Part shown: one piece after another, positions 24,823-34,151 of the stretch
Layout of the letters: the number at the start of each line of letters is the position of its first letter
Position numbering within the stretch: position 1 is the first letter of the stretch
NCBI RefSeq assembly: GCF_042684505.1
Contig: NZ_JBHULT010000008.1
Coordinates: 124,001 to 188,000, forward strand
From: Salinimicrobium flavum
GTDB taxonomy: Bacteria; Bacteroidota; Bacteroidia; Flavobacteriales; Flavobacteriaceae
Reading direction: 5' to 3'
DNA: 64,000 nucleotides
Notes under the pieces: model-generated
Databases searched by the model: none
What the model was told of the DNA's origin: nothing
Seen by the model: only the letters and a program-made list of their open reading frames with translations
Position numbers and translations under genes: made by a program

Positions 24823-25725
24823 GTGCCATAGATCTTCAAAGGCTTTCTCCAGGTTCGTGTACCTGAAATCAAAGCCGGTATTCTCGATTTTTTTACTGCT
24901 CACCAATTGGCTGCTTAAAACAGCCGAAGACATTTCTCCCATTACCAGTTTTAGCATGAAGGAAGGTACTTTAGGAAGCCAGAGCTTCTTGTCCATTGTT
25001 TTCGCAAGCTGTTCAGTAAGATCTTCATTGGTTGCAGGATTGGGCGCAACCCCATTGTAAACCCCGGTTAATCCGTTCTCCAATATGTGCAGAAAGATAC
25101 GTGCGAGATCTTCTATATGTATCCAGGATTGCCACTGTTGTCCACTGCCAAGCGATGTTCCCAAATTATAAGCAAGAGGCCGCTGCATTTGCGGTAGGGC
25201 GCCACCCTCATTAGACAACACCAACCCTATTCTCACCTTGGCCACACGCAGCCCCAGGTCTTTAAAAGGATCTACGGCCGCCTCCCATTTTTGTACTACT
25301 TTTCCCAGAAACGAATTATCTACAGCACTTTCATCTTCGTAATGCATTTTTTGATACGAACTTTCATAGATACCAATGGCGCTGGCAGAAATGATTTGCC
25401 CCACTTCATGCGGATTGTTTTTTAAGGTTTGGAACAAGAGGTTTAGGGAATCTACCCTGCTGTTAAGGATGTTTGCTTTGGCTTTTTTTGTCCAGGGCTG
25501 GAAAACACTGGCGCCTGCAAGATTGATAATGGCCCCGACTCCTTCCAGGCATCGAACATCAATTTCTCCGGAAGAAGGATTCCAGAAAAATCCCCGGTAA
25601 TTCTCCTTTTCTTTGATCTTCTTTTTACTGGTTGTCAGGTAATTAACCCCAACTCCTTTTTCATGACAGATTTGTGTGATCTTTTTCCCAATTAAGCCTG
25701 TAGCTCCGGTAATAAGAATCCTCAT
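24808..25725 (-). CDS. TIGR01777 family NAD(P)-binding epimerase-like protein
   Basis: A 305-residue extended SDR with GATGLIGK (7-14) at the N terminus, INLAGASVFQPWT, SASAIGIYE and a C-terminal DUF1731-like segment (KVPSFMLKLVMGEMSSAVLSS) that marks the TIGR01777 family. The family includes SulA/YfcH-like proteins; the reaction is not established. The gene is convergent with YceI and shares its terminator. Confidence 0.9.
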   Translation of the reverse strand: MRILITGATGLIGKKITQICHEKGVGVNYLTTSKKKIKEKENYRGFFWNPSSGEIDVRCLEGVGAIINLAGASVFQPWTKKAKANILNSRVDSLNLLFQTLKNNPHEVGQIISASAIGIYESSYQKMHYEDESAVDNSFLGKVVQKWEAAVDPFKDLGLRVAKVRIGLVLSNEGGALPQMQRPLAYNLGTSLGSGQQWQSWIHIEDLARIFLHILENGLTGVYNGVAPNPATNEDLTEQLAKTMDKKLWLPKVPSFMLKLVMGEMSSAVLSSQLVSSKKIENTGFDFRYTNLEKAFEDLWHKKTG

Positions 25726-25793
25726 TTTTGTTTTAAATTTATGGATTGTTAAACAAACCCTGCAAAGAATTATAAGGCCTTTAACAAAGCTTA

Positions 25794-26474
25794 TTAATCA
25801 TTAGGCTTGGTGGCTCGCAGCATTTCCCGCTTCCCTGGAGGACCCGGCAGTCGTTCCACCAGGAAGCCTACGGCTTGCATGGCCCTCCTCACACTCCCTT
25901 TTGCTGAATATGTAACCAAAACGCCCCGGTGCCGGAGAGCCCTGTACATCCTGGTAAAGATCTCCTCTGTCCAAAGATCGGGTTGAACCCGGGGTCCAAA
26001 AGCATCAAAAAATATCAGGTCACAGGCATTCTCTGCCTGTATATCTGAAAAGAACATTTGTTCCTTTTGAAGCGTGAAAAAGGGGGAGATTTCCTGCCTT
26101 TGTCCCCAACTACCTTCGTGCAATTTTAAAAATACTTCGGAGGCATTATCTTCCGACAGGGATTGTGCATATTCAAGGGCAGCTAATTCTTCATTAGAAA
26201 CGGGATAAGCTTCCACCCCGGTATAATTGATCTCTATTCCGGCTCTTTCCGCAGCATAGTAGCTTATCAACGCATTGAGTCCGGTCCCAAATCCTATTTC
26301 AAAAATGTTCATTTTTTCAGGGTTATGTATCCTAAGATAATGTTGCAGGCCGGTATCTATAAAGACATGAAGGGCTTCCTGCAAAGCCCCGTGTTTTGAA
26401 TGGTAATGTTCATTCCATTCAGGAATAAAAATGGTTGACGAGCCATCGGCTGTCTTTATGATCTCTCTTTTCAA
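25794..26474 (-). CDS. mnmD: tRNA 5-methylaminomethyl-2-thiouridine methyltransferase MnmD
   Basis: A 226-residue SAM-dependent methyltransferase matching the N-terminal domain of MnmC without the FAD oxidase half: FEIGFGTGLNALISYYAA (SAM site), DLIFFDAFGPRVQPDLW and LVTYSAKGSVRRAMQAVGF. It performs the final methylation of nm5U34 to mnm5U34 in certain tRNAs. The start is TTG at 26474: the conserved KREIIKTADGS begins at residue 2 and no ATG is near. It lies 2 bases after the DUF4920 gene. Confidence 0.92.
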   Translation of the reverse strand: MKREIIKTADGSSTIFIPEWNEHYHSKHGALQEALHVFIDTGLQHYLRIHNPEKMNIFEIGFGTGLNALISYYAAERAGIEINYTGVEAYPVSNEELAALEYAQSLSEDNASEVFLKLHEGSWGQRQEISPFFTLQKEQMFFSDIQAENACDLIFFDAFGPRVQPDLWTEEIFTRMYRALRHRGVLVTYSAKGSVRRAMQAVGFLVERLPGPPGKREMLRATKPND

Positions 26475-26476
26475 AG

Positions 26477-26965
26477 CTATTCTTCTATAAGCACCCCGTC
26501 AGCAAGAAAGGACAAGGTAATTTCCGGTTCTACAATTGCTTCCACCTCTTTGATGGTTTTTCCGGCATCTTCGGCGTAATGGCGCTGCTCCTCAACCGAG
26601 ACTTCTTCTACAAAGGCTTTACCATTAAGGATCACTTCCTTTTCCTCAATATCCTTAGGTACAAAAAAAGCATAATCCTTAAACTTCACCATGACCTCCC
26701 TGCCATCTTGTAGGTCAACTCTCATCCAACATCCTTTATTTTTGCATACCGAAGCTACATCGGCCTTGAAGGATATATTCAAGGTATCCCCGGGTTTAAG
26801 ATCATTATATTTTTCCTGCATGTTAACAGCTGTAAAAACATGTTCCAGTTCAAACTTTTCCCCGACACCTGAATACCCGGCTGGCAGTTTTTGATCCTGG
26901 GCGTGCAGTAGGTCACCCGCATTTAAAAACAGCATAAAAAGTAAAAAAATAAGCGTTTTTTTCAT
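26477..26965 (-). CDS. DUF4920 domain exported protein
   Basis: A 162-residue protein with a signal peptide (MKKTLIFLLFMLFLNAGDLLHA) and a small beta domain containing SVCKNKGCWMRVDLQDGREV, the two-cysteine signature of DUF4920, and FKDYAFFVPKDIE. The function is unknown. An ATG at 26971 two codons upstream is an equally possible start. It precedes mnmD by 2 bases and diverges from ilvE. Confidence 0.85.
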   Translation of the reverse strand: MKKTLIFLLFMLFLNAGDLLHAQDQKLPAGYSGVGEKFELEHVFTAVNMQEKYNDLKPGDTLNISFKADVASVCKNKGCWMRVDLQDGREVMVKFKDYAFFVPKDIEEKEVILNGKAFVEEVSVEEQRHYAEDAGKTIKEVEAIVEPEITLSFLADGVLIEE

Positions 26966-27047
26966 GATCATATATATACAGGATTCAAAAATTTAAATTA
27001 AGATAAAATTAGTCAACGGGCATCTTTATTTACCGCATTTATTTAGG

Positions 27048-27055
27048 TAAATTTG
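27048..27055 (+). promoter_or_regulatory. TAnnTTTG -7 element for ilvE
   Basis: TAAATTTG lies 16 bases before the ilvE start, in the divergent intergenic region with the DUF4920 gene. Confidence 0.45.
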
Positions 27056-27071
27056 CAAAAATATCTATAGC

Positions 27072-28148
27072 ATGAAAAATGGTTTACCTCTCGCAATCGA
27101 TGTAGTTGAAGCTCCCGCTTCAAAAATCGACGCGGTTGACTTTGAAAATTTAGTATTCGGGAATGTGTTCACTGACCATATGATGATGTGTGACTATGAG
27201 GACGGAGAGTGGCAAACACCCCGCATTCAACCTTACGGGCCCATTCAACTCGAACCTTCTGCCAAAGTCTTCCATTACGGGCAGGCCATTTTTGAAGGAA
27301 TGAAGGCTTTCAAGGATGATGAAGACCAGGTTTGGCTTTTCAGACCGGAAGCAAATATCGATCGTTTCAATAGATCCTCAGTTCGTCTTGCAATTCCCGA
27401 ATTTCCAAAAGAGGTATTCCTTGAGGGTTTGGAAACCTTGCTGAACCTTGACAGAGACTGGATCAAACAAGGGTTTGGAAGCTCTCTGTACATCAGGCCC
27501 TTTGTGATCGCAACAGAGCCGGGTGTATCAGCCTCCCCTTCAAAGAATTATAAATTCATGATCATTTGCTCTCCCGCCAAAGCATATTACAGTGGGGAAG
27601 TAAGAGTGGTATTTGCAGAGCAGTTTAGCCGCGCAGCAAACGGCGGAGTAGGATTCGCGAAAGCTGCCGGAAACTACGGTGCTCAGTTCTATCCTACCAA
27701 CCTTGCAAAACAAGAAGGATTCCAGCAAATAGTCTGGACAGATGCCAGCACACACGAATATCTTGAAGAAGCAGGCACTATGAACATATTTTTCAGGGTA
27801 GGTGATAAATTATTGACAGCCCCAATTAGTGACAGAATCCTTGACGGGATAACACGAAAAAGTGTAATTGCCCTGGCCGAAGAATTCAAGGTGCCTGTAG
27901 AAGTAAGACGGGTTACGGTCAAGGAAATAGTGGAAGCCGCGGAAAAAGGTGAATTAAAGGAAATGTTTGGAGCCGGTACAGCTGCGACCATTAATCCTAT
28001 TAAAGGATTTGGCTACCAGGGAAAAAGATACGAACTCCCAGAACAGGAAAACTCTTATGCGAGCTTTTTCAAGACCAAATTAATGGAGATCCAGTATAAC
28101 AAGGCTGAAGACAAATTTGGCTGGAGATACCTGGTAAAAGAAAAATAA
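27072..28148 (+). CDS. ilvE: Branched-chain amino acid aminotransferase
   Basis: A 358-residue class IV PLP aminotransferase of the longer IlvE type. Visible landmarks are FHYGQAIFEGMKAF (67-80), the PLP lysine Lys197 in GFAKAAGNYGAQF, EAGTMNIFF and GAGTAATINPIKG. It transfers amino groups between glutamate and the keto acids of Leu, Ile and Val. It is transcribed alone. Confidence 0.96.
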   Translation: MKNGLPLAIDVVEAPASKIDAVDFENLVFGNVFTDHMMMCDYEDGEWQTPRIQPYGPIQLEPSAKVFHYGQAIFEGMKAFKDDEDQVWLFRPEANIDRFNRSSVRLAIPEFPKEVFLEGLETLLNLDRDWIKQGFGSSLYIRPFVIATEPGVSASPSKNYKFMIICSPAKAYYSGEVRVVFAEQFSRAANGGVGFAKAAGNYGAQFYPTNLAKQEGFQQIVWTDASTHEYLEEAGTMNIFFRVGDKLLTAPISDRILDGITRKSVIALAEEFKVPVEVRRVTVKEIVEAAEKGELKEMFGAGTAATINPIKGFGYQGKRYELPEQENSYASFFKTKLMEIQYNKAEDKFGWRYLVKEK

Positions 28149-28165
28149 TCCCGCCTATAGCACAA

Positions 28166-29188
28166 TTAAAATACCACCGGAACGCGATATACCCTGTCGT
28201 GTTCCGGTCTTCCTGAAGCATTAGATCGCCTGAGGATCAAATACCCGTTTTGAGACTTTCCCGGTTCAAAGGAGATCTCTGCCTCAAAAGGCACAAAATC
28301 TTCGGTCATCCATTCCTCCGTGGCACGCACAGATCCTTCTGCAAGTTTATCATAATTTTCGTTGACCAGTACATAAGGAAATTCCCCTTCAAAATACCAC
28401 ATTCCCCGGGCTTCGCCTGTAAGTTTAAAAGGCGTGGTTACTTTGGAACCTGATGCCGGTTGATCAACCTTTATCAGATCATTCAATTTCCTTTGCTCCT
28501 TTTGAGGATCAAAGAAGTTGAAACTTTCCAACACCTGGTGTAACCGGCTTCTGCTCTCAGTGTCAACCTCCCCATAGAACTGCATGGCATCACCTTCAAG
28601 CGGATCACATTTTTCCATAGCCAAAGCTTCCCCGGTAGCCGCACTAAAACAGGTTGCACGAAAATCATTGACCTTATAGAACACATAGATCTGTCCATAC
28701 TCGTTCCAGCCCGGAGGAGGAGTATGAAATGATAAACTTACTGCCCAGGGCTCCCCATTTTTGAGAAGGTATACAAAAGAACTTTCTCTATCAGGACTAA
28801 AAGGAAGAGGAAGATTTCCCTGCCATTCCCTGAGGGACTGGCGAGGCCCTCCGGGAGCATCAACTCCAAATCCCTGTGGAAGTATGGCTATGTAAGAAGT
28901 TGAAGTTTCATTATGAATCCCGAACGGAGGCTTTTCCTGACTGCTTTTTTCATAAAAATTGATCACCGGAGTTTCTCCGGGCAAAGTTCCTTCATAGACC
29001 TCAACACTCCCTGGATATGCTGCTGAAAAGTTCCATTCTTTGCTGCTGAATTCTTTTAACTCCACAGAATCAATTTCTGAATTATGGTCTTTTTCAGCTT
29101 TAACAGATTTCGAACCCTCCTGTTCAGCGCCGTTCTTACAGGAAAAAAGAGTCAGAGTACCGAGTAAAAGAAATATGATCTTTTGCAT
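28166..29188 (-). CDS. Lipoprotein with C-terminal Gmad2 domain
   Basis: A 340-residue protein with lipobox LTLFSC (Cys17), an acidic linker, a unique middle part (about 45-235) and a Gmad2-type immunoglobulin-like domain (about 243-340; QPASGSKVTTPFKLTGEARG, then EWMTEDFVPFEAEISF). Gmad2 was named from spore germination proteins but is common in exported proteins of non-sporulating bacteria. The function is unknown. Confidence 0.78.
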   Translation of the reverse strand: MQKIIFLLLGTLTLFSCKNGAEQEGSKSVKAEKDHNSEIDSVELKEFSSKEWNFSAAYPGSVEVYEGTLPGETPVINFYEKSSQEKPPFGIHNETSTSYIAILPQGFGVDAPGGPRQSLREWQGNLPLPFSPDRESSFVYLLKNGEPWAVSLSFHTPPPGWNEYGQIYVFYKVNDFRATCFSAATGEALAMEKCDPLEGDAMQFYGEVDTESRSRLHQVLESFNFFDPQKEQRKLNDLIKVDQPASGSKVTTPFKLTGEARGMWYFEGEFPYVLVNENYDKLAEGSVRATEEWMTEDFVPFEAEISFEPGKSQNGYLILRRSNASGRPEHDRVYRVPVVF

Positions 29189-29257
29189 TTTTTCTTTTAA
29201 TGTATGAAAACAGGAAAAAAAGTCTGGTATTTTTTTTTGAAAAATCTGGCCTGTGGC

Positions 29258-29644
29258 TTATTCCCGAAACAATTCTTCCAGAGCAGGCGAAAAATAACCA
29301 GGGCCCTTCAGGACCTTTCCGTCTTCGCGGTACACAGGATTTCCGTCTGTGCCCAGTTTACTCATATTGCTTTGGTGTATGGCTGCGAAAACCTCTTCAA
29401 TTTTATGCTGCATTCCATGTTCGAGGATCGTTCCGCAGAGAATATAAAGCATATCCCCAAGCGCATCGGCGATTTCCACCTTGCTCCCTTTATTTGCCGC
29501 CGTAAGATATTCTTCATTTTCCTCTTTCATGAGTTCATACCTTAGCAGATGTTTTTCTTTTCCCAAACAAGCGACAGGCTGGTCCTGAACTGCCAGGCCA
29601 AAAGCCTCGTGAAACTCCCTCACTGCTTCTAATCTTTTTTTCAT
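29258..29644 (-). CDS. MazG-like nucleoside triphosphate pyrophosphohydrolase
   Basis: A 128-residue all-alpha NTP-PPase. The EExxE-ExxD metal site is visible in RYELMKEENEEYLTAANKG and EIADALGDMLYILCGT. It resembles the phosphoribosyl-ATP pyrophosphohydrolase-like group that acts on non-canonical or excess NTPs. It is divergent by 33 bases from a small membrane protein gene. Confidence 0.85.
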   Translation of the reverse strand: MKKRLEAVREFHEAFGLAVQDQPVACLGKEKHLLRYELMKEENEEYLTAANKGSKVEIADALGDMLYILCGTILEHGMQHKIEEVFAAIHQSNMSKLGTDGNPVYREDGKVLKGPGYFSPALEELFRE

Positions 29645-29677
29645 CTTAAAACTTTAACTTCGCGTAAATTTAAACAG

Positions 29678-29866
29678 ATGTTTACTACCGGACAGTTAAT
29701 CTTTGCAGCTATTTTCTTTGTGATCTTTGTTGCGGTAATAATTTTTAGTTACCGCAAGGACCTGAAGCTGCACAGAAAATACTATAAGGGTACCCTGTAT
29801 ATCCTTATTGGTTTTATCGCCTTCATTCTGATGCTTTTCGTGATCAAGTCATTTTTAAGATCCTGA
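29678..29866 (+). CDS. Small two-helix membrane protein
   Basis: A 62-residue protein with two hydrophobic helices (about 5-22 and 39-57) linked by a basic loop (YRKDLKLHRKYYKG), ending FLRS. No family is recognised with confidence; similar short proteins are common in flavobacteria. It is followed by a strong terminator, supporting a real transcription unit. Confidence 0.65.
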   Translation: MFTTGQLIFAAIFFVIFVAVIIFSYRKDLKLHRKYYKGTLYILIGFIAFILMLFVIKSFLRS

Positions 29867-29886
29867 AACGACGCGATTGAAAAAAA

Positions 29887-29922
29887 CAAAACCGCCACTC
29901 CTGTAAGGAATGGCGGTTTTTT
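29887..29922. terminator. Bidirectional terminator
   Basis: CCGCCACTCC - TGTAA - GGAATGGCGG (one mismatch) flanked by A and T runs, between the convergent small membrane protein gene and the DPP III gene. Confidence 0.85.
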
Positions 29923-29939
29923 TAATTTTATAAAACCTA

Positions 29940-31976
29940 CTAGTTTTCCATAGGAAGAACGTCGTACTTTTTAGAATAATCAAGCATTTGCTCTTCAAAA
30001 GATACAGGTTGAACCACTTTGATAGAAGTGATCTCTCCACTTTCATCAGTCTCTGGCACCAGAACAGGGTTTACAAATCCGCTGTATGGAGCAGAAGTAA
30101 ATTGTTCATTTCTCTTAAGAACTTCGGTATGGATCTCCTGGTCAACTTTTACCCCATAATTTTCTACAAGGTTTTTAGCCGCTTCGTAATCTCCTTCAGA
30201 TTTGATCCTTTGGGTCTCTCTCAACAAGTCTCCAAACAGTCCTCTTAAGGCATCATAATCCTTGATGTCAAAATAGGTTTTTCCGTCTTTTGAGACTTTT
30301 TCAATGATCCCTTCTTCCTGTCCTTTTTCGAAAACCCAGGCACTTACCCATTGACGGTTTCTCATGTGGGATTCTTCAATATCTGCACCCGGTTCAAGAC
30401 GGATCAACTGAGTCATCAATCCGTTGCGAATGTAACCGTCATAAGCAGCCTTTCCAAGTTTCTGGTGATCATCTACCAAACCAAGTTCTTCCAGTTTAGG
30501 ATCCATAAGGTAGTATAATCCTACAAGATCTGCACGTCCTTCTTCCAGAGTGGAAGCATAGCTCTTAAGCGTTTCTTTGGTTTCTCCTACTCCGGGATTC
30601 AATTGTCCTGAAGCATGTCCCACTACTTCGTGAAGTGCGGTATGTAATTTATCTGCAAGTTCCCCGTACTCCTCCTCAAGGGCTACCTCTTCTTCATCAA
30701 AGGCAAATTCCTGTAATCTTCCGGTGCTGCCTGCGTTGTTGTAAGCTTCAATAATATTCCCCAGGGAAACAGATTTACTTCCATATTCCTTCCTGATCCA
30801 GTTCGAGTTTGGCAGGTTAACTCCTATTGGAGTTGCCGGGGAAGCATCTCCTGCTTCTCCTGCTACGATCACGGTTTTGTAGGTTACCCCAACAACAGAT
30901 TTCTTTTTATGCTCTTCCATAAGCGGTGCGTTATCTTCGAACCACTGTACATTCTCTTCAAGCACCTTCATTTTTTCGCTCATATCAAAATCCTTGATTT
31001 GTACGATGGTCTCATAAGAACCTCTGTACCCAAGAGGATCATTGTATACTTCGATAAAGCTGTTGATGTAATCTATATTTCCTTCGGTAGCCTGTACCCA
31101 TGCGATGTTATATTCATCCCACGTCTGGAGGTCCCCGCTCTTATAGTATTCTATCAAAAGTCCCAGAGCATCAGCCTGTTTTTCATTTTCTGCAACTCCC
31201 TGTGCTTTTTCCAGCCAGGATACGATATTGTCTATCGCTTCTCCATACATTCCGCCGCTTTTCCAGACTTTCTCTGTAACAGTTCCATTCTCTTTTACCA
31301 GTTTGGAATTTAAACCAAAAGCAAGAGGTTTTTCAGGATCAGGTGATTTCTTGGTAGCATAATAGGCTTCCACATCTGCAGCCGTAACTCCCTCTCCGTA
31401 AAAATTAACCGCAGAACCTTCAATAAGGCCTTTGGATTCATCAAGGTTCACTTTTTTGCTATCCTTTTCATTGAAGATCACTTCATAGGGTTCTCCCGAA
31501 AGATCCGTATTGGTCTCGGCAAGAAGAGTATTGAAATACTCTTTGCTGAAAGACGGTTTGATCTTATCCATAGAATAGTGATGGTGGATACCGTTGGAGA
31601 ACCAAACCCTCTTCAGGTAGGTTTCAAAGTCTTTCCAATCCTGCGAAGATTTGTCACCTTCATAGGTAGTGTAGATATTCTCCAGAGCTTCACGAATCTT
31701 CAGGTTGTGCCTGTAGTTCTGGTCCCAGATTATGTCTCTGCCGCTAAGACCGGCTTGAGTAAGGTAATACACAAGCTTTTGTTCCTTTAAGCTCAGGTCT
31801 TCCCATCCCGGGATCTGGTAACGCAGGATCTTAATATCGGCGAATTCATCTACCTTATAATCAAAATCACTGGTTTGAGTAACTTCTTCTGTTCCCGCCG
31901 GCTGGCTCACCGTGTCGGCACAAGACCAGAAAAATGTTGATGCCACTAAAAGCATCAAATAAAATCTAATTTTCAT
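29940..31976 (-). CDS. Dipeptidyl peptidase III (M49) lipoprotein
   Basis: A 678-residue metallopeptidase with lipobox TFFWSC (Cys19). The M49 zinc motif HExxGH is present as HEVVGH (449-454) and the second motif, normally EECRAD, is EEGRAD (478-483). M49 enzymes release N-terminal dipeptides. The length agrees with bacterial DPP III. Lipidation places it in the periplasm or on the outer membrane, unlike the cytosolic eukaryotic enzyme. Confidence 0.93.
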   Translation of the reverse strand: MKIRFYLMLLVASTFFWSCADTVSQPAGTEEVTQTSDFDYKVDEFADIKILRYQIPGWEDLSLKEQKLVYYLTQAGLSGRDIIWDQNYRHNLKIREALENIYTTYEGDKSSQDWKDFETYLKRVWFSNGIHHHYSMDKIKPSFSKEYFNTLLAETNTDLSGEPYEVIFNEKDSKKVNLDESKGLIEGSAVNFYGEGVTAADVEAYYATKKSPDPEKPLAFGLNSKLVKENGTVTEKVWKSGGMYGEAIDNIVSWLEKAQGVAENEKQADALGLLIEYYKSGDLQTWDEYNIAWVQATEGNIDYINSFIEVYNDPLGYRGSYETIVQIKDFDMSEKMKVLEENVQWFEDNAPLMEEHKKKSVVGVTYKTVIVAGEAGDASPATPIGVNLPNSNWIRKEYGSKSVSLGNIIEAYNNAGSTGRLQEFAFDEEEVALEEEYGELADKLHTALHEVVGHASGQLNPGVGETKETLKSYASTLEEGRADLVGLYYLMDPKLEELGLVDDHQKLGKAAYDGYIRNGLMTQLIRLEPGADIEESHMRNRQWVSAWVFEKGQEEGIIEKVSKDGKTYFDIKDYDALRGLFGDLLRETQRIKSEGDYEAAKNLVENYGVKVDQEIHTEVLKRNEQFTSAPYSGFVNPVLVPETDESGEITSIKVVQPVSFEEQMLDYSKKYDVLPMEN

Positions 31977-32142
31977 TTGTTAGGGTTTTAAAATAATAAA
32001 GAGTTTGAATGATCTCACAGCCACAAGTTCTCCGCAGAAAACCCGGTTTTTGCATCAGGATCATTTAATAACAAATGTAAGAATAAGCATCATGCAATTT
32101 AACTATATTAGCGTATTAATCTATTAAACCCGCCAAAGGACC

Positions 32143-33171
32143 ATGAAAATTATAAAATATCTACTTTTTTTGATCCTGATCCTCTTTATTGCCGGATCTA
32201 TTTATGTTGCCACCAAGGATGGCGACTACACGGTTCAATCCAGCCGAATCATGAATGCCCCTGCTCCCATGCTCTACAGGGAAATAGCAGATCTTTCAAA
32301 CTGGCAGGAATGGCAGGCCTGGAATGCCCCGGAAGGGATGCGTACAGACCTGGGGGAAATTGCCTCGGGAGAAGGTGCAGAACTAAGCTGGCAGGCGGAG
32401 AATTTAAGGGATGGGCGAATAGTTACAACCTCAGCGATTCCCTTCAACAAAATAGAACAGGAGCTGGAAATGCAAACCAGTATGGGTACCGCAGAAGGGA
32501 AGGTAGTATGGGCTCTGGAAACCAACGAGGGGCAGACCAGGGTCACCTGGACCCTGACAGGCTCCCAAAGTTTCAAGGAAAAACTGGCCTTCACCCTTCA
32601 GGATAAAGATATGAGCGAGATCTTTCAGCCCATTTTTGAACAGAGTCTTGAAGATCTGGAAACCTCTGTCATTAGCAAAATGGAAAAATATTCCATCAAT
32701 GTAGACGGAGTAACCGAGCATGGCGGAGGATATTATATGTATACCACCACTGCTTCCAAACTGGCAGAGGTGAATGTTCGTGCCGCAGATATGATCGAAC
32801 AGGTAACGATCTACATGCAGGAGAATAATATTTCCATCAACGGAAAACCTTTGGTGATCTATAATCAAAGAGATGAAAGAAATGGCACAACGATCTTTTC
32901 GGCCGGGGTACCCACGCCGAACCAGGTGATTACTCCGTCAGGTAGCCCTGTACTCACCGGCTACCTTGAACCACAAAAAGCGGTTAAAACCACCCTGCGC
33001 GGCCATAACAAGAATGCAGCTGAAGCCTGGGAAGCAACCTATCGCTATATAGAGGAAAATGGTCTGCAGGTAGACCCCCAGGGACAGGCTTTTGAGATCT
33101 ATATTACCAATCCTTCTGAAGTGGATAACCCTGCCCTCTGGGTAACAGAGATCTATATTCCCGTTCAATAG
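32143..33171 (+). CDS. SRPBCC - GyrI-like two-domain membrane-anchored protein
   Basis: A 342-residue protein: an N-terminal hydrophobic anchor (4-24), an SRPBCC/START-like domain (about 30-180; MYREIADLSNWQEWQAWN, WTLTGSQSFKEKL) and a C-terminal GyrI-like small-molecule-binding domain (about 195-342). Both domains bind hydrophobic or amphipathic ligands in other proteins, but the ligand is unknown. It ends 2 bases before crcB, so the two are cotranscribed. No fluoride riboswitch was recognised upstream. Confidence 0.82.
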   Translation: MKIIKYLLFLILILFIAGSIYVATKDGDYTVQSSRIMNAPAPMLYREIADLSNWQEWQAWNAPEGMRTDLGEIASGEGAELSWQAENLRDGRIVTTSAIPFNKIEQELEMQTSMGTAEGKVVWALETNEGQTRVTWTLTGSQSFKEKLAFTLQDKDMSEIFQPIFEQSLEDLETSVISKMEKYSINVDGVTEHGGGYYMYTTTASKLAEVNVRAADMIEQVTIYMQENNISINGKPLVIYNQRDERNGTTIFSAGVPTPNQVITPSGSPVLTGYLEPQKAVKTTLRGHNKNAAEAWEATYRYIEENGLQVDPQGQAFEIYITNPSEVDNPALWVTEIYIPVQ

Positions 33172-33173
33172 GC

Positions 33174-33542
33174 ATGAAACAATTATTACTGGTATTTATG
33201 GGAGGGGGCGCAGGCAGCGCTCTGCGATTCCTTATTTCCAGAAGCCTGAATCAGGCGACAGTGCTGCCATTGGGAACACTGATGGTAAATGTGGTGGGGA
33301 GCCTGTTAATAGGATTCCTTCTGGGAATGGGGTACCGGCAGCAGGTACTTTCCACTAATGCCATGCTACTTTTGGCAACAGGATTTTGTGGCGGCTTTAC
33401 TACCTTTTCAGCCTTTAGTTATGAGAACCAGGTCTTTTTAAAAGCCGGAGATTTCCTAAGCCTGGGCATTTACATTGTTTCCAGCCTTATCCTTGGAGTG
33501 GCAGCGGTTTTTGGAGGTATTTATTTTTCGCGTTTTTTCTAG
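33174..33542 (+). CDS. crcB: Fluoride channel CrcB/Fluc
   Basis: A 122-residue four-helix protein with the family landmarks GGGAGSALRFLISR, GTLMVNVVGSLLIGF and TGFCGGFTTFSAFSYE (the GFCGGxTTFS motif lines the fluoride path). Fluc proteins are dual-topology dimers that export F-. It begins 2 bases after the SRPBCC-GyrI gene. Confidence 0.95.
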   Translation: MKQLLLVFMGGGAGSALRFLISRSLNQATVLPLGTLMVNVVGSLLIGFLLGMGYRQQVLSTNAMLLLATGFCGGFTTFSAFSYENQVFLKAGDFLSLGIYIVSSLILGVAAVFGGIYFSRFF

Positions 33543-33545
33543 ACC

Positions 33546-34151
33546 CTATTTCAGCTTGTATGCCTTAACCCCTGCAGTGACAGCCAGGTCCATATGATTT
33601 TCCTCGGGAGGAATGGGACATGAATATTCCCCATTGTAAGCGCAGTAAGGGTTATAGGCTTGATTGAAATCTACAATAACCTTGTTAGACTTTGGGATCT
33701 TCATGTCTATATATCTCCCGCCGGAATAGGATGATTCCCCGTTGGTAAGATCTGTAAAAGGTAAAAACAGGTAGTCCTTATATTCAGCCTTTTTTGTCAA
33801 TTGTTGATTCTGGTAAAGGTTGAGTTTATATTCCTTTCCCGAAAGGGTGAAAAATATTTCTCCATATTTCACATAGACCGGTTTTCTTTCTGTAGTTGTG
33901 GGCATTTCAAAGGGAGCTTCATAGGGGGTTCTTATAAACTCTGCCTCTACGGAAAAAGCGGTGTCGATCTCGAAGAAATCCAAAGCTTTAAAGGTCTTAC
34001 GTTCGTTTGCAGGAATAGGGGTTTTTGCCGGATTCTTAAAATCCTGATTGATCTTTTTCTGGAATTTAAGCGCAGAAGTGATTTTTTGATTCTGCTGAGC
34101 AGTCATAACTCCGAAAAAGAGTAGCAGGCACAGCGTCAGGAATTTTTTCAT
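33546..34151 (-). CDS. DUF1684 exported protein
   Basis: A 201-residue protein with signal peptide (MKKFLTLCLLLFFGVMTA). The C-terminal half matches DUF1684: FLPFTDLTNGESSYSGGRY, DFNQAYNPYCAYNGEYSCP and PPEENHMDLAVTAGVK. The function is unknown. The start overlaps the stop of the upstream hydrolase-like gene by 4 bases (ATGA), so the two are coupled. Confidence 0.9.
   Translation of the reverse strand: MKKFLTLCLLLFFGVMTAQQNQKITSALKFQKKINQDFKNPAKTPIPANERKTFKALDFFEIDTAFSVEAEFIRTPYEAPFEMPTTTERKPVYVKYGEIFFTLSGKEYKLNLYQNQQLTKKAEYKDYLFLPFTDLTNGESSYSGGRYIDMKIPKSNKVIVDFNQAYNPYCAYNGEYSCPIPPEENHMDLAVTAGVKAYKLK

Noticed and set aside
32000..32142. A fluoride riboswitch before the SRPBCC-crcB operon
   Set aside because: I could not find the conserved riboswitch core; only an AT-rich leader is visible.
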